Shown in pieces: positions 19,908 to 23,560 of a stretch of 23,560 bases of DNA. Both the position numbers and the translations under genes were made by a program. The stretch's first letter is position 1. Each line of letters begins with the position of its first letter. Source of the DNA: a virus; the IMG/VR virus record IMGVR_UViG_3300037071_001564, positions 1 through 23,560 of that record. One strand, 5' to 3'. Under the pieces are notes generated by a model. It had not been told where the DNA came from, ran no database searches, and worked only from the letters and a program-made list of their open reading frames with translations.

Positions 19908-19936
19908 ATTCAAGCACACCCTGTCGGGTGTGTCAA
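19908..19936 (-). promoter_or_regulatory. cassette promoter 4 (moron unit 1)
   Basis: On the minus strand there is TTGACA (19936-19931), a 17-nt spacer and TTGAAT (19913-19908), with TGC before the -10. The spacer holds the inverted repeat CACCC-GACA-GGGTG. The -10 runs into TTGAATACGGGGTGTCAG (19913-19896), matching the other copies. It starts 4 nt after the upstream gene ends. Confidence 0.75.
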
Positions 19937-19939
19937 GCC

Positions 19940-20518
19940 CTATGTCGGGATCGGGTCGGACGCGCCGTACCCGTCGATGTTCGCGCGGAACGTGGCTGTC
20001 CAGCCGCCGCAGCCGCCCATCGGGTCGACGGACGAGAACGTCTCCCACACCATCGCCGAGCAGACCTCGGAGAGGATGCCCTGGTACTTCCGGTTCGCGA
20101 TCCCGTTCTGCAACGCCCAGCCGTCCGCGTCGATCTGCCGGGCGGCCGCGGTCAGCGCCGCCGGTGACGGCGGCGTGTACTTCCCCTTCACGCTCGTGGT
20201 TCCTTCCGGGACGCACCGGCCGACGGTGACGGTCAGGACGGCCTGGAGGATCCACGCCCCGTACGCCTGCTTCATCCCGGACGCGCCGATCGGCGACGTC
20301 GGCCGAGTGAACCCGATCGGGAGCGACTCGACGTGGACGACGAGCATCTCGCAGCAGTCCCACACCGGCGGCCCGGGCGAGATGAACTGCCGGGCCGGAG
20401 CGCCCGTCAAGCCTTCGCCTGGGAGGAGCGTCGGGATCTCATCGAGCGAGTCCGACGCGGCCTGGAGCAGATCCGTCGCGAACAGGTGGAGGTCGTCGGG
20501 GCCGACGCCGCCTGGCAT
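19940..20518 (-). CDS. head-tail connector / tail terminator-like protein
   Basis: ATG 20518 overlaps the previous stop (TGATG) and starts a 192-residue protein. The same frame extends to 21373 but is an Arg/Pro-rich shadow there. It begins MPGGVGPDDLHLFATDLLQAA, then has a Pro-rich stretch, VWDCCEMLVVHVESL, AYGAWILQAVLTVTVGRCV and, near the end, MGGCGGWTATFRANID. This strand-rich layout and its place after the adaptor-like gene and before the gp10-like gene fit a head-tail joining or tail terminator protein. I cannot choose between these roles by sequence. Confidence 0.8.
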   Translation of the reverse strand: MPGGVGPDDLHLFATDLLQAASDSLDEIPTLLPGEGLTGAPARQFISPGPPVWDCCEMLVVHVESLPIGFTRPTSPIGASGMKQAYGAWILQAVLTVTVGRCVPEGTTSVKGKYTPPSPAALTAAARQIDADGWALQNGIANRKYQGILSEVCSAMVWETFSSVDPMGGCGGWTATFRANIDGYGASDPIPT

Positions 20519-21726
20519 CAGGTCGAGACCCCGGGCTGCGGCCGCGGGAACCGACGGGAGTCGGGCGACCACACCCGGGTGCGGCGCTGGATCCCCTGCG
20601 GCGCGTACGTGTTCAGGAACATGTCGACGGACGGCAGCCCGGTGCTCCACCCGGCGGCCTCGGCCCAGCCCCACGCGCGGAACGCGTCGAGGTCGATCGT
20701 GATCCCCCTGCGCTCGATCTTCGTGACACCGGCCGGGAGGTCGCAGTCGGACTCCACGCTGCCGCCGCCCTGGCACGTCGCGTACACCGCGCACGCCAAC
20801 TCCTCGGCTGCGTACTGGCCGATCACGGGCGGGTCGTTCCCGTACCGGTAGAGGATCGAGAAGGTGCCGTCGTCGGTCTCCGGCAGCGACAGATCCTGGC
20901 AGGACGGCCACACCAGTTGCACGTCCGGGTCGGACGGGTCTGGCACCCGCGTCAGCCAGCGGCGCTCGTCGAGCCGATACGTGGACGGGTCGACCAGCTG
21001 CCCGTCGATCGTCACTTCCAGGATCTCGCGGACGCTGCCCGTGAGGGGCACGCGGGAGAGAGGGGTGCAGCCGCAGCCGCGGTTGTACCTCGACCCGGCG
21101 TAGTAGCTCCAGGAGCCGTAGACGCCGAGGTCGGCGGTGCCGGACGCGCCGGGACGGTTCATCGGCAGCCAGCCCCACCCGTCCCAGTTCTGCCACGGGC
21201 CGCCGCAGGGGGTGCCGCACGGACGCACACGACGCTCGCACGTGCCCGGATACAGCTTGTTCGACAGCGCGTACAGCATCTGCGACGCGGCCACCAGGGG
21301 GCCGCTCAGGTCGGCCATCGAGTCGAGGCCGCAGCACTCCATCAGACGCGCCTCGCTCGACCATGCCTGGCACGGCCCCTCCGACAGCTGCCCGTCACCC
21401 GAGATCGGGGTCAGCGGCGGAATGTCCGGGATCACCGCGCCCGGGTCATACGTGACGAGGTAGTCGACGGCGTTCGTGTTCGGGTCGAACGACCCGTCCT
21501 TCGACCAGATCACGGTGAAGTCGCCGACGGTGCCGGGGGCCATCACGTCCGCGACCTTGTAGACGCCGGTGGTGCCGATCTCCGCGACCCCGGAGTTCGT
21601 CGGCCCCACGATCGTGTTGCCCTCGTTGTCGTTCACGAGGTACTCGACGGCGGCGGCCAGACCCGCCTCGCGGGCGTTGAACACGATGTCGAACGCGGTG
21701 GCGATCGCGACGCGGTAGTCGGCCAT
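20518..21726 (-). CDS. head-to-tail adaptor-like protein, Cys-rich, with N-terminal Ig-like domain
   Basis: ATG 21726 directly follows the glycosyltransferase stop with no gap. Of 402 residues, 1-95 form a strand-rich Ig-like domain (MADYRVAIATAFDIVFNARE, GTVGDFTVIWSKDGSFDP). The remainder resembles actinophage head-tail adaptors: SEARLMECCGLDSMADLSGP, YALSNKLYPGTCERRVRPCG, DGQLVDPSTYRLDERRWLTR and an AAEELACAVYATCQ helix. Many Cys (CCG, CGTPCGG, RGCGC, SCQ) are unusual for a cytoplasmically assembled protein and suggest metal or disulfide stabilisation. The adaptor role is inferred from these phrases and from order. Confidence 0.75.
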   Translation of the reverse strand: MADYRVAIATAFDIVFNAREAGLAAAVEYLVNDNEGNTIVGPTNSGVAEIGTTGVYKVADVMAPGTVGDFTVIWSKDGSFDPNTNAVDYLVTYDPGAVIPDIPPLTPISGDGQLSEGPCQAWSSEARLMECCGLDSMADLSGPLVAASQMLYALSNKLYPGTCERRVRPCGTPCGGPWQNWDGWGWLPMNRPGASGTADLGVYGSWSYYAGSRYNRGCGCTPLSRVPLTGSVREILEVTIDGQLVDPSTYRLDERRWLTRVPDPSDPDVQLVWPSCQDLSLPETDDGTFSILYRYGNDPPVIGQYAAEELACAVYATCQGGGSVESDCDLPAGVTKIERRGITIDLDAFRAWGWAEAAGWSTGLPSVDMFLNTYAPQGIQRRTRVWSPDSRRFPRPQPGVST

Positions 21727-22539
21727 CTACTCCTCCTCCAGGAACAGAACGTCATCATGGCCTACGGCCCGAACGGCCCGTGCCGCCGCCATCAGCGGCT
21801 CCGGCCGGTGCGGCCGGTCACGCCAGCACGCGATCAGCGCGTCGACGTCTCCTTCGAGGCGGGCGGCCATGTAGCTCGCGTGCCAGCGCTCCTCCTCCCA
21901 CGTCCCGACCATCCGCGCCCTGCGCTGGTACATCCGGATCGCCTCGTCCACCCGGCCGAGACCCTTCAGCGACTGCGCCGTGTAGTAGACGGAGCGGGGG
22001 TCACCGTCGGCGACGCCCGGTGCGAGCGCCTCGATGTCCCGCTCGATCTTGCCCATGTCGTAGGTGCCGTGATGGTGGAGCGTCAACCCGAGGAGGTTCC
22101 GGCGCTTCCCGTCACCCACCAGATACGAGTGCGTCTCCCCGGCGTACCCCCAGTCACGGCGGCCGCGGAGGAGCCACGGCATCCGCCACGACAGACCCCG
22201 ATCCTTCACCAGGATCCGCCACGCCTGCACCTCGGGGTCGGGATCCGCGTCGAGCCACTCCCCTAGCTTCGGGTGCTGCTCGACGGTCATGTCGGCGTCG
22301 ATCATCAGGATCCAGTCGGCCTCCCGCGCGAGCGCGAGCGCGCGCGTGCGAGCCTCGGCGAACCCCTCCCACGCCGCGTGCTGCACGAACGCGCCGAGGT
22401 CGGCGGCGATCGCGGGGGTGTCGTCCGTCGACCCGGTGTCGAGGACATGCACCGCGTCCACGAGCGGGCGGGCGGACTCGATCGCCTGGCCGATGGTGTC
22501 GGCCTCGTCCCGCGCGATCATCACGAGCGCGACGGTCAC
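21727..22539 (-). CDS. family 2 glycosyltransferase with TPR-like C-terminus
   Basis: GTG 22539 overlaps the upstream stop (GTGA). The 270-residue protein begins with the GT2 nucleotide-sugar fold: VALVMIARDEADTIGQAIES, HVLDTGSTDDTPAIA (D34) and WILMIDADM (D81-A-D83, the metal-binding DXD). A helical C-terminal part has TPR-like repeats (RSVYYTAQSLKGLGRVDEAI, MYQRRA, EERWHASYMAARLEGD), as in SunS-type transferases. It lies between a beta-helix appendage gene and a head-tail gene, so its acceptor may be a virion protein. Alternatively it could modify the host surface. Donor sugar and acceptor cannot be read from sequence. Confidence 0.88.
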   Translation of the reverse strand: MTVALVMIARDEADTIGQAIESARPLVDAVHVLDTGSTDDTPAIAADLGAFVQHAAWEGFAEARTRALALAREADWILMIDADMTVEQHPKLGEWLDADPDPEVQAWRILVKDRGLSWRMPWLLRGRRDWGYAGETHSYLVGDGKRRNLLGLTLHHHGTYDMGKIERDIEALAPGVADGDPRSVYYTAQSLKGLGRVDEAIRMYQRRARMVGTWEEERWHASYMAARLEGDVDALIACWRDRPHRPEPLMAAARAVRAVGHDDVLFLEEE

Positions 22540-23560
22540 GCCGCCACGTACCCGGGCGACTTGTAGCCGCGGCCCACCAGGGACGCCGGGACGAACATGC
22601 CGCTCGGATCAGCGCCGTCCGCGACGGTCGGCTTCCCCGCCCGCCACATGATGTTCGCGAGCCGCGGGTTGTCGATGTACCGGAGCCACTGCCCCTGCTT
22701 CGAGCCGCGCTCGTCCGGCGTGCCGACCTGCGGGTTGACAGGCGACCGGTAGATCATCGCCGTGCCGTCCACGTCGAGGATCTCGAACTGCGCCGCCGTC
22801 CCGTTCGGCCCGTACGGCTGATACTGCAACCCGTACTGCCTCAGCTGGTCACCGAGGTCGCGAAGCGTCCCGCTCGGATCGAAGCTCGTCTCCCACCAGC
22901 AGTTCGTGCCGCGCCAGACCGCGTGCTGCGGCGACCCCATGTAGATGTTCAGCGAGTTGCTTCGCCCGACCGGATGCATGTCGACGTCGCGGAGATCCCA
23001 GAACGCCGGGGTCTCCCGGCCGAAGCTCGCGGCGGGGCCGTCATCCACGAAGTCGGACAGGTACGTAAACGCAGACCAGCCGCTCATTCGGGCCACGCGG
23101 ATGCCCTTCGCCTTGTAGCCCGACCACACCTGGATCACGTCGGGGTGGCCCTGGCCGGAGCCGTCACGGAGGTCGCAGTGGATGTTCTGGAACGTAAACA
23201 GCTTCGGTGCCTTCAGAGTGAACCCGTTCGGCTGGTTCTTGACCCGGAAGCCCTCCACGAAGACCTGGCCGCCGTCGTCGCCCCCTTCGAACTGGAACGA
23301 CGAGTTGAACCCGTCGCCGCTTGTGTTCGCGTAGTCAACCTCCCCGGCGATGGCGACGATGTGCCTGCCTCCCTGGCACCAGATGCGGCCGCCGCCGGAG
23401 TAGTCGGCGTCGACCAGGAGGACGTGATCCTTGCCGTTCGTGAGCGGCACGGTGCCGTCCCGTTTCACCTCATGTACCTCGTAGCTCGGGAACGAGTGGT
23501 AGTCCTCCGGCTCGTTGCCGTTCCAGCCGGGCGGCGGCCGGTGCGGGAGCGTCCCGGGCT
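22536..23560 (-). CDS. beta-helix-like appendage protein, N-terminus beyond window
   Basis: The frame stays open to the right edge; residues before the GTG at 23468 (WNGNEPEDYHSFPSYEVHEV) read as normal protein, so the start lies outside. About 341 residues are visible. Short repeated strands (HVLLVDADYSGGGRIWCQGG, HIVAIAGEVDYAN, GQVFVEGFRVKNQ, LFTFQNIHCDLRDGSG, KGIRVARMSG) follow the pectate-lyase-like right-handed beta-helix pattern. The C-terminus has WWETSFDPSGTLRDLGDQLR and FEILDVDGTAMIYRS. Such proteins are often tail spikes or capsid decorations that bind or cut glycans. No catalytic residues are identifiable. Confidence 0.75.
   Translation of the reverse strand, partial: PGTLPHRPPPGWNGNEPEDYHSFPSYEVHEVKRDGTVPLTNGKDHVLLVDADYSGGGRIWCQGGRHIVAIAGEVDYANTSGDGFNSSFQFEGGDDGGQVFVEGFRVKNQPNGFTLKAPKLFTFQNIHCDLRDGSGQGHPDVIQVWSGYKAKGIRVARMSGWSAFTYLSDFVDDGPAASFGRETPAFWDLRDVDMHPVGRSNSLNIYMGSPQHAVWRGTNCWWETSFDPSGTLRDLGDQLRQYGLQYQPYGPNGTAAQFEILDVDGTAMIYRSPVNPQVGTPDERGSKQGQWLRYIDNPRLANIMWRAGKPTVADGADPSGMFVPASLVGRGYKSPGYVAA

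Noticed and set aside
20519-21373. N-terminal extension of the connector-like gene up to 21373
   Set aside because: Arg/Pro/Val-rich translation antiparallel to nothing but overlapping in another frame with the well-supported adaptor gene; coding character starts at 20518.
1-23560. tRNA genes, CRISPR arrays, insertion sequences, attachment sites
   Set aside because: No cloverleaf-like segments, regularly spaced repeats with spacers, transposase motifs or integrase were seen. The short repeats at 2946-3043 are too few and lie within a gene.

Overview
The window is a contiguous block of a tailed (siphovirus-type) bacteriophage genome. It is GC-rich, starts often with GTG, and strongly prefers G or C at third codon positions. 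Together with SigA-like TTGACA-N16/17-(TTGAAT or TAGAGT) promoters this points to an actinobacterial host, but genus and phage cluster cannot be read from the sequence. Every gene I support is on the minus strand, so transcription runs from 23560 toward 1. The long plus-strand frames are shadows of high-GC minus-strand genes. Packing is very dense: most neighbours share ATGA, GTGA or TGATG overlaps. No gap exceeds about 150 bases. I saw no tRNA, integrase, IS element or CRISPR array.

Virion module (23560 to about 11680, in transcription order): a beta-helix-like appendage protein (runs off the edge), a GT2 glycosyltransferase, a head-tail adaptor-like protein, a connector/terminator-like protein, two promoter-plus-hairpin 'moron' units that flank an HK97 gp10-like tail-completion protein, the overlapping G/T tail-assembly chaperones, a 1016-residue tape measure protein, Dit-like and hub-like tail-tip proteins, and three smaller proteins. 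No obvious major tail protein lies in its usual place between the gp10-like gene and the chaperones.

Lysis module (11678 to 8303): an M23-like peptidase (candidate endolysin), an unknown 299-residue protein, then five consecutive membrane proteins ending at a hairpin (8249-8274).

Early/accessory module (8240 to 3426): two operons, each led by the same promoter-leader cassette. The first holds small unknowns, a zinc-ribbon protein, an ADP-ribosyltransferase-like protein and an HExxH protein. The second holds small unknowns, an ERF single-strand annealing protein, a LuxR-type HTH protein, a 33-residue membrane peptide and a signal-peptidase-II-like protein lacking conserved residues.

Replication/regulation module (3371 to 1): a possible 14-codon leader ORF, a winged-helix initiator-like protein with iteron-like repeats inside its gene, a helicase-loader-like protein, then an apparently leaderless transcript for a winged-helix protein, a tandem ribbon-helix-helix plus HTH protein, a small unknown and a ParB-like protein cut by the window edge.

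The most notable signals are: (1) a promoter-leader cassette repeated four times, with a covarying 14-nt dyad over the Shine-Dalgarno sequence; (2) a lambda-like putative origin inside the initiator gene; and (3) moron-like units carrying the same cassette within the virion genes.
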